Below are positions 7,246 through 15,938 of a stretch of DNA of 64,000 nucleotides, one piece after another (positions within the stretch are counted from its first letter, which is position 1; each line of letters opens with the position of its first letter). The notes beneath the pieces are model-generated. The model searched no databases. It saw only the letters and a program-made list of their open reading frames with translations, and was not told the DNA's origin. Position numbers and translations under genes: made by a program. This DNA comes from Streptomyces lunaelactis (GTDB lineage Bacteria > Actinomycetota > Actinomycetes > Streptomycetales > Streptomycetaceae). The DNA is taken from assembly GCF_003054555.1 (NCBI RefSeq), contig NZ_CP026304.1, positions 3,782,001 through 3,846,000 on the forward strand. The letters run 5' to 3'.

Positions 7246-8772
7246 ATGTGCAACGACGAACACGCACAACACGCGATGGACAGACGCGGACTGCTCGTGA
7301 CGGGAGCAGCCGCGGCGCTTACGTTGGGCACTGTGAGCTTCGCGTACGCCGCGCCGAATGAGGGCGCCCCCGCCAACAGCGAACCCAGCGAGGTCGTGCG
7401 CGGCACGCTGCCGCCCGGCTCCCCCGACTTCGTCTATCTGCCGGTCGAGATCCCGAAGGGAGTACGCGAGATTCACGTCGCGTACTCCTACGAGCGGCCC
7501 GTCGTGCCGCCCGGCACCCAGGGCAACGCACTGGACATCGGCATCTTCGACGAGCGGGGCACCGCACTGGGCGGGAAGGGATTCCGCGGCTGGTCGGGCG
7601 GGGCGCGCACGGAGTTCTTCATCCGCGCCGACGAGGCGACACCGGGCTACATCCCGGGCCCGGTGCGCGCCGGCACCTGGTACATCGCGCTGGGGCCGTA
7701 CACCGTCTCGCCGCAGGGCCTGGCATACGAGGTAACCATCACGCTGCGGTACGGCGCGCCCGGCAAGACCCCCGAGCCGGTCTACCCGCCCGAGCGGGCC
7801 AAGGGCCGCGGCCGCGCCTGGTACCGCGGGGACTGCCATCTGCACTCCTGGTACTCGGACGGCAAGCGCACTCCCGCCGAGATCGCCGCCCTCGCGCGCG
7901 CCGCCGGACTCGACTTCATCAACACATCCGAGCACAACACCCACTCCGCGCACGCCCATTGGGCCGACCAGGCGGGCGACGACCTGCTGATCCTCACCGG
8001 CGAGGAGGTCACCACCCGCAACGGCCATGTGGTCGCGCTCGGCACCGACCCCGGCACCTTCGTCGACTGGCGCTACCGGGCCAGGGACAACCGCTTCGGC
8101 CACTACGCCCGCGAGATCAGGCGGGCCGGCGGCCTGGTCGTCCCGGCCCATCCGCACGCCACCTGCATCGGCTGCAACTGGAAGTTCGGCTTCGGCGAGG
8201 CGGACGCGGTGGAGGTGTGGAACGGTCCGTTCACGCCCGACGACGAGGTCTCCCTCCAGTCCTGGGACAACACGCTGGTCGCGTCCGTACGCTCCGGAAA
8301 GCGCTGGACCCCCGCGATGGGCAACAGCGATGCCCACCGCGACCCGGACCCGATCGGCACCCCGCAGACGGTCGTGCTGGCCGACGATCTGACGCGCGAG
8401 GCGATCCTGGAGGGCATTCGCGCGGGACGCTCGTACGTCGCCGAGTCCAAGGCTGTGTCGCTCTCCTTCTCGGCGGCGGGCGGCCGCGGCCGCCACGCGG
8501 GCATCGGGGAACGGCTCCACGTCGACCCCGACGACCCGGTCACGGTCCGCCTGGAGGTGGCCGGCGCCCCGGGCTGCTCGGTCCGTTTCGTCACCGACCA
8601 GGGCGTGCTGCACACGGCCGCGCTGCCGGCGTCGGGGGCGGGAACGGTGGAGTGGGGCACGACGGCGCAGTACGCGGCGTACGTCCGCGCGGAGGTCCGC
8701 CGTCCCCCGGCGGTCCCGGTGCTGCCGGGCGCCCTGGCGGCGTTCACCAACCCGGTGTTCCTGGGGGGCTAG
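7246..8772 (+). CDS. Tat-exported PHP-domain metallo-phosphoesterase (CehA/McbA family)
   Basis: The start at 7246 is set by GGGGAG eight bases upstream; the upstream GTG at 7201 has no such site. The N-terminus carries a twin-arginine signal (DRRGLLVTG followed by a hydrophobic stretch to AYA). After a beta-rich region comes the PHP domain with metal-binding motifs DCHLHSWYSDGK (about residue 199), TSEHNTHS (about 228), PAHPHA and GNSDAHRDPDP (about 360). It should be a folded, secreted metal-dependent phosphoesterase or hydrolase with an unknown substrate. It converges on a small gene pair, with four bases shared. Confidence 0.75.
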   Translation: MCNDEHAQHAMDRRGLLVTGAAAALTLGTVSFAYAAPNEGAPANSEPSEVVRGTLPPGSPDFVYLPVEIPKGVREIHVAYSYERPVVPPGTQGNALDIGIFDERGTALGGKGFRGWSGGARTEFFIRADEATPGYIPGPVRAGTWYIALGPYTVSPQGLAYEVTITLRYGAPGKTPEPVYPPERAKGRGRAWYRGDCHLHSWYSDGKRTPAEIAALARAAGLDFINTSEHNTHSAHAHWADQAGDDLLILTGEEVTTRNGHVVALGTDPGTFVDWRYRARDNRFGHYAREIRRAGGLVVPAHPHATCIGCNWKFGFGEADAVEVWNGPFTPDDEVSLQSWDNTLVASVRSGKRWTPAMGNSDAHRDPDPIGTPQTVVLADDLTREAILEGIRAGRSYVAESKAVSLSFSAAGGRGRHAGIGERLHVDPDDPVTVRLEVAGAPGCSVRFVTDQGVLHTAALPASGAGTVEWGTTAQYAAYVRAEVRRPPAVPVLPGALAAFTNPVFLGG

Positions 8773-9053
8773 CCCGGCAACTTCTGCGGGTCCCGGAAGT
8801 AGTAGACAACCGTCGCGCCCATGCCGGGGGTGTGCTGATAGACCACCGTGACCGCTTCGGCGGAGTCCCGGGCAAGGGGCGTCGTGTAGGTGTACTCCCT
8901 GGTTGGCGGACGCCAACCAGGGATCTCGGTCCCTGCAGCAGGGTCTCGGCCGATCACGGTGAGCGCCACGAGAGCGACTTCCTTCTCGCCCTCCGTGAGT
9001 CCTTCGAACGACTGCTTGGCCGAATCGGCTTCCTCGACGGGGACCTCGCTCAC
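8769..9053 (-). CDS. Hypothetical protein, possible RelE/ParE-like toxin
   Basis: A 94-residue protein that starts within the stop of the preceding gene (ATGA overlap). The C-terminal half has alternating strand patterns (REYTYTTP, EAVTVVYQH, GATVVYYFRDP). This is compatible with a RelE/ParE-like fold, but no catalytic signature is clear. The layout of two small overlapping genes with an upstream partner resembles a type II toxin-antitoxin operon. The function is a guess. Confidence 0.5.
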   Translation of the reverse strand: MSEVPVEEADSAKQSFEGLTEGEKEVALVALTVIGRDPAAGTEIPGWRPPTREYTYTTPLARDSAEAVTVVYQHTPGMGATVVYYFRDPQKLPG

Positions 9054-9325
9054 ACGCCACTGCTTTCCGGCCGCGCCTCTTCGAGGGCGGCCATGACCGC
9101 AGGCGAGTTACGGATCTGGACCCGATGGCGGTATGCCCGTACAACCATCGCGACGGCTTCGAGGTCGTTCGTGGGGGATGCTCCTATGGCGACGGACAGC
9201 TCCGCCTCGAACTTCTCCCGGTCGCCAGGGAATCCGTAGCGGCTCAGTGCGGTCCGCAGATCATCGACGGTCCGGATCTCCGGCAGAGGCATCGCACCCT
9301 GGTAGTGCTCGGACTGTGCACTCAT
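9050..9325 (-). CDS. Hypothetical small protein, possible antitoxin partner
   Basis: A 91-residue acidic, helix-rich protein. It shows a TVDDLRTALSRYGFPGDREK segment and a second helical region DLEAVAMVVRAYRHRVQI. It is upstream of, and overlapping with, the 94-residue gene, as expected of an antitoxin. It has some resemblance to DUF6247-type proteins of Streptomyces, but this could not be confirmed. No DNA-binding motif is visible. Confidence 0.5.
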   Translation of the reverse strand: MSAQSEHYQGAMPLPEIRTVDDLRTALSRYGFPGDREKFEAELSVAIGASPTNDLEAVAMVVRAYRHRVQIRNSPAVMAALEEARPESSGV

Positions 9326-9355
9326 GATCTGCTCCCGACAGGCGGACGGCCGTAA

Positions 9356-10927
9356 CTACACAGTATCCGCCACCACCAGCGCCGGGGTCTCCTTCGTCAG
9401 CACCTCGCCCCGGAAGAACGCCGGGCTGCGGCGCTCCGTGATGAACATGATCACCAGGCCGAGGGCCAGCAGGCCGACGCCGATCACGAAGACCGAGCCG
9501 ACTCCGAAGACCGCCGAGCCGCTGCCGTACGCCGGGTCCCACATGTCGTACAGGGTCTTGCCGAAGACCGCGGTCAGCAGGACGCCGCCGAGGACCGGGC
9601 AGAAGCCCTTGAAGAGGAAGTCGCGGGCGGAGCGGAAGAGGTCGCGGCGGAAGTACCAGGCGCAGGCGAACGCCGTGATCGAGTAGTAGAAGCAGATCAT
9701 GAGGCCGAGCGCGTAGATCGTGTCGACCAGGACGTGCTCGCTGACCAGGGTCATGACCGTGTAGAAGACGCCCGTGGCGATGCCCGCCATGACGGTCGCG
9801 CGGCCCGGGGTCTTGAAGCGCGGGTGGACCTTGGCGTACGACGGCGGCAGGGCCTCGTACGCCGACATCGCCAGGACCGTGCGGGCGACCGGGATGAACG
9901 TGGTCTGCAGGCTGGCCGTGGCCGAGGCGACGACGGCGATGAAGAGCAGGATGCCCAGCGCCGGGCCCATCACCGGGCCGGCGAGGGCCGCGAAGACGTT
10001 GTCGGAGGTGTCCGGGTTGGCGAGGCCCAGGCCCTTGTCGCCGGAGCCGACCGCCATCTGGGCGGCGATGCCGGTGGCGAGGTACGAGCCGACCAGGACG
10101 ACCATCGCGATGAGGGCCGCGCGGCCGGGGGTCTTGGCGCTGCCGGTGGTCTCCTCGTTCGCGGTGAGGCAGGCGTCCCAGCCCCAGTAAATGAAGATCG
10201 CCAGGGAGAGGCCGGCGGTGAAGGCCGAGAAGGACTCCACGGCGAACGGGTTCATCCAGGACCAGGAGAAGTCGACGCCCGTGTCGAAGGAGCCGCTGCC
10301 CGCCTTCTGGAAGGCCATCACCACGAAGAGGGCGAGGACGACGAGCTGGAGGCCGACCAGCGCGTACTGCACGCCCTTGGTGGCGGTCATGCCGCGGTAG
10401 CTGACGGCGGTCGCGGCGGCGATGAGGGCGAGGCAGGTGACGATGTGGACGGCCTTGTTGTCGTCCAGGGCCGCGATCGACGCGTTGCCCGTGATCTCGC
10501 CGGCCAGTAGCCAGAAGTAGGAGGTGGCGACGCCTGCGAGGTTGGAGAGCACGATGATCGTCGCGATCACCAGGCCCCAGCCGCACATCCAGCCGAGGCG
10601 GGGGCCGAAGGCCTTGACCGTCCAGGTGAAGGAGGTGCCGCAGTCCGGCATCACGCGGTTCAGCTCGCGGTAGGCGAAGGCGACCAGCAGCATCGGCAGG
10701 AAGCCGGCCAGGAACACCGCGGGCATCTGCGGACCGACCTCGCCGGCGGTGGAGCCGAGGGTGGAGGTCAGACAGTAGACGGGGGCAACCGTGGAGATGC
10801 CGATGACGGCGCTGCCCATGAGGCCGACGGAATTGCCGCCGAGGCCCTTCTCGCGTACGCCGCTCTCGCCCGAGGGGGCGCCCCTTACCGTGTCTCCGGC
10901 CTGGGGCCGCGCTTCCGTCTGAGTCAT
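9356..10927 (-). CDS. APC superfamily amino acid/amine permease
   Basis: A protein of about 523 residues with some 12 hydrophobic helices. It has the typical first-helix glycine-rich segment (LMGSAVIGISTVAPVYCLTS) and GTSFTWTVKAFGPRLGWMCGW in the third helix region. The ATG at 10927 (MTQTEARPQ) is preferred over an in-frame GTG at 10957, though neither has a good ribosome site. The gene lies just downstream of the deacylase/aldehyde dehydrogenase genes, in the same direction. A 15-bp palindrome at 10988-11002 lies in its promoter region. It probably imports the amine or amino acid used by that group. Confidence 0.8.
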   Translation of the reverse strand: MTQTEARPQAGDTVRGAPSGESGVREKGLGGNSVGLMGSAVIGISTVAPVYCLTSTLGSTAGEVGPQMPAVFLAGFLPMLLVAFAYRELNRVMPDCGTSFTWTVKAFGPRLGWMCGWGLVIATIIVLSNLAGVATSYFWLLAGEITGNASIAALDDNKAVHIVTCLALIAAATAVSYRGMTATKGVQYALVGLQLVVLALFVVMAFQKAGSGSFDTGVDFSWSWMNPFAVESFSAFTAGLSLAIFIYWGWDACLTANEETTGSAKTPGRAALIAMVVLVGSYLATGIAAQMAVGSGDKGLGLANPDTSDNVFAALAGPVMGPALGILLFIAVVASATASLQTTFIPVARTVLAMSAYEALPPSYAKVHPRFKTPGRATVMAGIATGVFYTVMTLVSEHVLVDTIYALGLMICFYYSITAFACAWYFRRDLFRSARDFLFKGFCPVLGGVLLTAVFGKTLYDMWDPAYGSGSAVFGVGSVFVIGVGLLALGLVIMFITERRSPAFFRGEVLTKETPALVVADTV

Positions 10928-10987
10928 GAACAGGACGTTAAATGCTGCGGTTTCCACATCCGGAGGCCGAAGGTCCGGCCACTTGAT

Positions 10988-11002
10988 CCTTGAATTTCAA
11001 GG
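10988..11002. promoter_or_regulatory. Palindrome upstream of the APC permease
   Basis: CCTTGAATTTCAAGG is a perfect 7-bp inverted repeat around one base, placed about 60 bases upstream of the permease ATG. It is A/T-rich in its core in an otherwise GC-rich region. It looks like a regulator operator. The cognate protein is unknown. Confidence 0.5.
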
Positions 11003-11155
11003 TCGAGATGGACTAATGATCGATGAATAGAAGCTCGATGATGGACTCCGCTCGACCATCGCGAGGTCCAGGCCCAATCCTTCCGGAATGCGGAAACCGC
11101 AGCACTGCCCTTTATGTCCACTTTCAAATTTTCCCGTACGGGTGCCAGGGAGGCG

Positions 11156-12613
11156 TCAGCCGGGCCAGACGATCGACTGCAGCTCGCTGTACGCATGCAG
11201 CGCGTACGAGCCCACGTCCCGCCCCACCCCGCTCTTCTTGAACCCGCCGAACGGCGCTTCCATATTGCGGCCGATGGTGTTCACCCCGACCCCGCCCGCC
11301 CGCAGCTCCCCCGCCACCCGGAACGCCCGCGCCACGTCGCCCGACCAGACGTAGTCGATCAGGCCGTAGTCGCTGTCGTTGGCCAGCGCGATGCCCTCGT
11401 CCTCGTCGTCGAAGGGGACGACCACGACCACCGGGCCGAAGATCTCCTCCCGGACGACGCGCATGTCGTTCGTACAGTCGGCGAAGAGGGTGGGCGCGAC
11501 ATAGAAGCCCTTCTCCCGCGCAGGACGCTCCCCGCCCGCGACCAGGCGCGCGCCCTCCTTCCTCCCCAGTTCGATGTACGACTCGACGCGGTCACGGTGG
11601 GCCGCCGAGATCACCGGGCCGACCACCGTGCCCGCCTCCGCCGGGTCGCCGACCTTCAGATACCCCAGATAACCGGTCAGCTTCTCGACCAGCAGGTCGT
11701 AGATGCCGCGCTGGGCGATCACCCGCGTCGGCGCCGTACAGATCTGGCCGCTGTAGAAGGAGAACGTCGTGCCGATGCCCGTCACCGCGGAATCCACGTC
11801 CGCGTCGTCGAAGACAAGTGCCGCGCCCTTGCCGCCCAGCTCCATCAGCTGCCGCTTCATCCCGCGGCCGCAGGCCTCCGCGATGCGCTGCCCGACCGCC
11901 GTGGAACCGGTGAAGCTGACCATGTCGACGTCCGGGGAGTCGACGGCGGCCTCGCCGACGGCCGGTGCGGAGCCGGTCACCACATTCACGACGCCCGGCG
12001 GCACACCCGCCTCCGCCAGCGCCTCGGCCATCCGGTAGACGGAGAGCGGGTCCTGCGGGGCGGGCTTCACGACGACCGTGTTGCCCATCGCGAGCGCGGG
12101 CGCGACCTTTCCCGCCGGGTTGGCCCAGGGGTTGTTGTACGAGGTGATGCAGGTGACGACGCCGACCGGACGGCGTACCGCGAGCGCCCCGAACACGCCC
12201 GCCCTGCCCATCGGGCCCGCGGCGTTGATCTGCGGGGGCAGCCCCTGCTCGACCGGCTCCAGCGCACCTTTCGCGTACCGCCGGAAGCGGGCCGCGCCCA
12301 CCGCGACCTGCATACCGCGCGCTGTCGCGGTCGTCGCCCCGCTCTCGGCGCGGGCGAGCCGGGCATACGGCTCGGCCTCCCGCTGGATCACGTCCGCGGC
12401 CGCGTCGAGGATCGCGGCGCGCTCCTCCGGCTTCGTACGGGACCAGGTCTCGAAGGCGTCCCGAGCGGCGGCGGCGGCCTGATACACCTGGTCGCGGCTC
12501 GCCTCGGGCGCCAGGCCGACGGTCTCCTCGCTCGCCGGGTCGACGACCTCGTAGTGGCCGCGGTCCGGTTCGACCCACTCCCCGCCGATGAACAGCCGCT
12601 GCGGATCGCTCAC
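11156..12613 (-). CDS. NAD(P)-dependent aldehyde dehydrogenase
   Basis: A 485-residue ALDH. Motifs in order are FIGGEWVEP (N-terminus), YNNPWANPAGKVAPALAMGN (about 160), FTGSTAVGQRI, the catalytic Glu in MELGGKGAALVFDDAD (about 252) and the catalytic Cys in YSGQICTAPTRVI (about 288). The GTG start overlaps the stop of the upstream deacylase gene (AAGTGAGCG), so the two are coupled. It probably oxidises an aldehyde released further down the same amine/amino-acid pathway. The ALDH subfamily cannot be fixed. Confidence 0.85.
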   Translation of the reverse strand: MSDPQRLFIGGEWVEPDRGHYEVVDPASEETVGLAPEASRDQVYQAAAAARDAFETWSRTKPEERAAILDAAADVIQREAEPYARLARAESGATTATARGMQVAVGAARFRRYAKGALEPVEQGLPPQINAAGPMGRAGVFGALAVRRPVGVVTCITSYNNPWANPAGKVAPALAMGNTVVVKPAPQDPLSVYRMAEALAEAGVPPGVVNVVTGSAPAVGEAAVDSPDVDMVSFTGSTAVGQRIAEACGRGMKRQLMELGGKGAALVFDDADVDSAVTGIGTTFSFYSGQICTAPTRVIAQRGIYDLLVEKLTGYLGYLKVGDPAEAGTVVGPVISAAHRDRVESYIELGRKEGARLVAGGERPAREKGFYVAPTLFADCTNDMRVVREEIFGPVVVVVPFDDEDEGIALANDSDYGLIDYVWSGDVARAFRVAGELRAGGVGVNTIGRNMEAPFGGFKKSGVGRDVGSYALHAYSELQSIVWPG

Positions 12614-14349
12614 TTGGTGCTCACCGTCTTCGTGTCCCGGCCCGAACGCAGCACCGTGCCCGGTACGGCCCCGGTGACCCGGTCGTCCCGTATCGTCTCG
12701 ACGCCGTTGACGCGCACCGACACGATGCCGATCGCCTTCGCGTCCAGGCGCGGGCTGTCGCCGGGCAGATCGTGTACGAGGGTCGCCGGGCCGGCCTCGA
12801 TCCGCTCGGGGTCGAAGAGGACGAGGTCCGCGTGCCAGCCCTCCCGCACGCGCCCGCGCTCGCGCAGGCCGAAGAGCTGCGCCGGATCGTCGGTCAGCAT
12901 CTTCACCGCCTCCTCGAGGCCGACGAGCTTGCGGCCGCGCAGACAGTCGCCGATGAAGCGGGTGGTGTACGGAGCCCCGCACATCCGGTCCAGATGCGCG
13001 CCGGCGTCGGAGCCGCCGAGCATGACGTCCTCGTGCTGCCAGGTCTGCTGACGCAGCTCCCAGGAGGCGGGGTCGTTGTCGGTGGGCATGGGCCACAGGA
13101 CCGTACGCAGCTGGTCGTTGGCGCAGATCTCGACGAGGCAGTGGAAGGCGTCCTGGCCGCGCTCGGCGGCGATGTCCTTCACGACGCGGCCGGACAGGCC
13201 GTCGTTCTCCTTGGAGTACGTGTCACCGATGACGTACCGCCCGAAGGAGGCCAGCCGCCGGAAGACCCCGGCTTCCTTGCTGTCCGCGCGGCGCAGCATC
13301 TCGGCCCGTACGTCGGCGTCGCGGAGCTTCGCGATCCGCTCGGGGACGGGGAGGGAGAGGATCTCGCCCCAGCCGGGGATCAGATTCAGCGCGCAGAAGG
13401 TGCCCAGCGACATGTTCATCGGGGTGAGGATCGGCATGGTCAGGGCGACGATGCGGCCGCCGGACCTCCTCGCCCGTTCGCTCGCCTCGAGCTGGCGCGG
13501 GACGCGCTCGGGCACGGACGCGTCGATGGTCAGCACATTCCAGTTCAGGGGCCGTCCCGCCGCGGCACTCATCTCGACGAACAGGTCGATCTCCTCGTCG
13601 GCGAACTGGTCCAGGCAGCCGGCGACGATCGCCTCGAGCTGGGTGCCCTCGTGCTCGGCGACGGCCCTCGCCAGCGCGAGCAGCTCTTCCGGCTGTGCAT
13701 GGCGGGAGGCGACCGGCTTGCCGTCGCCGTCGGAGTGGGTGGAGGACTGGGTGGTGGAGAGCCCCCAGGCGCCCGCGGCCATCGCGTCGTGGAAGAGCCC
13801 GAGCATCTGGTCGAGTTGCTCGGGCGTGGGCAGGCCGCCGACCGCGTCGGGGCCCATGACATGCCTGCGCAGGGCGCAATGGCCCACCATGAAGCCCGCG
13901 TTGACGGCGATCCGGCCCTCCAGCGCGTCCAGGTACTCGCCGAAGGTGTGCCAGTTCCAGGGCGCGCCCTCTTCCAGGGCGACCAGTGACATGCCCTCGA
14001 CCTTGGACATCATGCGGCGCGTGTAGTCGGCGTCCTCGGGCCGGTCGGGGTTGAGCGGGGCGAGGGTGAAGCCGCAGTTGCCGCCGGCGACAGTGGTCAC
14101 TCCGTGGTTCATGGAGGGGGTGGCGTACGGGTCCCAGAACAGCTGGGCGTCGTAGTGCGTGTGCGGGTCGACGAACCCGGGGGTGAGGATGAGCCCGGAC
14201 GCGTCCTCGCTCGTCGTGGCCTCCTCGTCGACGGTTCCGGGTGCGGCGATGAGGGCGATGCGCCCGTCGCGTATCCCGACGTCGGCGACGTACGCGGGCG
14301 CGCCCGTCCCGTCCACGACGGTCGCCGAGCGAATGAGGTGGTCGAGCAT
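12610..14349 (-). CDS. Amidohydrolase, N-acyl-D-amino-acid deacylase family
   Basis: A 579-residue metallo-amidohydrolase. It shows GFVDPHTHYDAQLFWDP (HxH metal site near residue 67), the GGNCGFTLAPL segment with the deacylase-type metal-bridging Cys, GLSTTQSS, a later VEICAND and SDAGAHLDRMCGAP (metal Asp). Family members hydrolyse N-acyl-D-amino acids or related amides. The ATG at 14349 follows GAAGGG. It is co-transcribed with the aldehyde dehydrogenase (four-base overlap), and an APC permease lies downstream on the same strand. No TGACG operator is present, so it is separate from the large catabolic regulon. Confidence 0.8.
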   Translation of the reverse strand: MLDHLIRSATVVDGTGAPAYVADVGIRDGRIALIAAPGTVDEEATTSEDASGLILTPGFVDPHTHYDAQLFWDPYATPSMNHGVTTVAGGNCGFTLAPLNPDRPEDADYTRRMMSKVEGMSLVALEEGAPWNWHTFGEYLDALEGRIAVNAGFMVGHCALRRHVMGPDAVGGLPTPEQLDQMLGLFHDAMAAGAWGLSTTQSSTHSDGDGKPVASRHAQPEELLALARAVAEHEGTQLEAIVAGCLDQFADEEIDLFVEMSAAAGRPLNWNVLTIDASVPERVPRQLEASERARRSGGRIVALTMPILTPMNMSLGTFCALNLIPGWGEILSLPVPERIAKLRDADVRAEMLRRADSKEAGVFRRLASFGRYVIGDTYSKENDGLSGRVVKDIAAERGQDAFHCLVEICANDQLRTVLWPMPTDNDPASWELRQQTWQHEDVMLGGSDAGAHLDRMCGAPYTTRFIGDCLRGRKLVGLEEAVKMLTDDPAQLFGLRERGRVREGWHADLVLFDPERIEAGPATLVHDLPGDSPRLDAKAIGIVSVRVNGVETIRDDRVTGAVPGTVLRSGRDTKTVSTK

Positions 14350-14517
14350 GACGGGTCCCTTCGGCGTGTGGGTCTGCGTGTGGGTGGTTCGTGGTTCCGG
14401 CCGGGGCGGGTGGCAGGCCGCTGCCACGGGCACCCGGCCGGAACCTGGGGACGGCGGTCCGGGAGGCCGCCGCCGTTTCTGTGGGCGGGGTGGCTTGTTC
14501 CCCTACCCGCCCCTTCA

Positions 14518-14692
14518 CGCAACCGGGGCAAGCCCCGGACCCCGTACGGCCTCCGGCCGTGTCCTCAATCGCCGGACGGGCTTGAGTTGCCGGACCGGCA
14601 ACCTCAAGCCCCGCTGGGGGTCCCCCCACGCCCGCAGGGCGTAGGGGGAGATTGAGGCGCGGGGTCTGGGGCGGAGCCCCAGGTACGGGTCG
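14518..14692. repeat. Dispersed intergenic repeat, copy 1
   Basis: A GC-rich inverted-repeat block. It includes a 42-bp segment (14543-14584) that recurs identically at 29881-29922 and with few changes near 52569-52610. Internal arms such as ACGGCC/GGCCGT and CTCAATCGCCGG versus its complement near AGATTGAGGCG can pair. The rest of 14350-14694 holds no gene. It is a non-coding REP-like element of the type common between Streptomyces genes. Confidence 0.7.
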
Positions 14693-14694
14693 CC

Positions 14695-15819
14695 CTACGC
14701 TCCCGCCGCCTGGCGGAAACGGGTCGTCCGGTGGACCGGATCCGTGTCGATCTGCGGGATCACGTGCTCACCGATCAGCCGGATCGACCGCAGCGTGTCC
14801 TCCCGCGAGATCCCGATCGGGAGGCCGAAGCTCAGCTGGTCCGCCCCCGCCTGCTCCCACCGCTTGCACTGCTGCAGCACCTCCCCCGGGTCGCCGCAGA
14901 TCATCAGCTCCTCCGCGATCAGCAGCTCGATGATCTCCGCGCTGTACTCCGGCAGCAGCTCCGGCCACTCGGGGATGCCCTCGGGCCGCGGGAAGGTGTC
15001 GTGGTAGCGGAAGAGCAGCGACTGGAGGTAGTTGAGCCCTCCGCCGACGGCTATCTCGACGGCCTTCTCGTGCGTCTCCGCGCAGATCGCCGTCGATGTC
15101 ACCATCACGTTGTCGTTGACGAAGTCGCCGATCGCCTTCGCCTCCTTGACGGCCGTCTTGTACGACTCGACGACCCACTCCATGTCGGAGACCTTCTGCA
15201 CGCTGAAGCCCAGGACACCGAGGCCCTTCTTGCCCGCCATGGCGTACGAGGACGGGGAGCCGGCCGCGTACCACATGGCCGGGTGGGACTTCCCGTACGG
15301 CTTCGGCAGGATCTTGCGCGGCGGCAGCGACCAGTGCTTGCCCTGGAAGCCGACGTACTCGTCCTGGAGCCACATCTTGGGGAACTCGCCGATGGTCTCT
15401 TCCCAGAGTTCCTTGGTGTGGTTCATGTCGGTGATGCCGGGCATGAAGCCGAGGATCTCGTGGCTGCCGGCCCCGCGGCCCGTCCCGAACTCGAAGCGTC
15501 CTTCGGAGAGATGGTCGAGCATCGCGACCTTCTCGGCGACCTTCACGGGGTGGTTCACGGGCGCCAGCGGGTTGAAGATGCCCGAGCCCAGGTGGATCCG
15601 GTCCGTCGCGTGCGCGAGGTACCCGAGGTACACATCGTTCGCGGACAGATGCGAGTACTCCTCCAGGAAGTGGTGCTCGGAGGCCCAGGCGTACTTGAAG
15701 CCGGACTTGTCGGCCTGGATGACGTACTCGGTCTCCTCCATCAGCGCCTTGTGCTCCGCGAGCGGGTCGGTCTCGGCGCGCTTGCCGACGTATCCCTGTA
15801 CAAAGAGCCCGAATTCCAA
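14695..15819 (-). CDS. LLM class flavin-dependent oxidoreductase (luciferase-like)
   Basis: A 374-residue luciferase-like TIM-barrel monooxygenase. It has EHHFLEEYSHLSANDVYLGYLA (about 48-69), AMLDHLSEGRFEFGTGRGAG (about 98-117) and a C-terminal LLIAEELMICGDPGEVLQQC. This longer form usually uses FMN and oxygen. The start is a TTG (TTGGAATTC). Two TGACG operators stand 25 and about 100 bases upstream, placing it in the catabolic regulon. It may hydroxylate or open a ring of the pathway substrate; the actual substrate is not deducible. Confidence 0.85.
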   Translation of the reverse strand: MEFGLFVQGYVGKRAETDPLAEHKALMEETEYVIQADKSGFKYAWASEHHFLEEYSHLSANDVYLGYLAHATDRIHLGSGIFNPLAPVNHPVKVAEKVAMLDHLSEGRFEFGTGRGAGSHEILGFMPGITDMNHTKELWEETIGEFPKMWLQDEYVGFQGKHWSLPPRKILPKPYGKSHPAMWYAAGSPSSYAMAGKKGLGVLGFSVQKVSDMEWVVESYKTAVKEAKAIGDFVNDNVMVTSTAICAETHEKAVEIAVGGGLNYLQSLLFRYHDTFPRPEGIPEWPELLPEYSAEIIELLIAEELMICGDPGEVLQQCKRWEQAGADQLSFGLPIGISREDTLRSIRLIGEHVIPQIDTDPVHRTTRFRQAAGA

Positions 15820-15843
15820 GGGGGTTCACCACCGTCCGATGTT

Positions 15844-15860
15844 TCTGACGAACCGTCAGA
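15844..15860. promoter_or_regulatory. TGACG operator, perfect copy
   Basis: TCTGACGAACCGTCAGA is a perfect palindrome with 7-bp arms and a 3-bp spacer. It lies 25 bases upstream of the luciferase-like gene ending at 14695. It is the best single match to the window consensus. Confidence 0.85.
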
Positions 15861-15921
15861 TCTGGATGTGCTCGACTGTTCCACCGCGCGCGAGAGGCGT
15901 CAATACCTGACGCCGCCAATA

Positions 15922-15938
15922 CCTGACGCTCAGTCAGA
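15922..15938. promoter_or_regulatory. TGACG operator, second copy before the LLM gene
   Basis: CCTGACGCTCAGTCAGA matches the operator with one changed base in each arm. It overlaps the stop codon of the upstream SDR gene and is centred 78 bases from the first operator. Confidence 0.65.

Noticed and set aside
9501..10500. Long rightward ORFs antisense to the APC permease (for example 9734-10510)
   Set aside because: They are Gly/Arg/Asp-rich mirror frames of a clear membrane transporter, a high-GC artefact.
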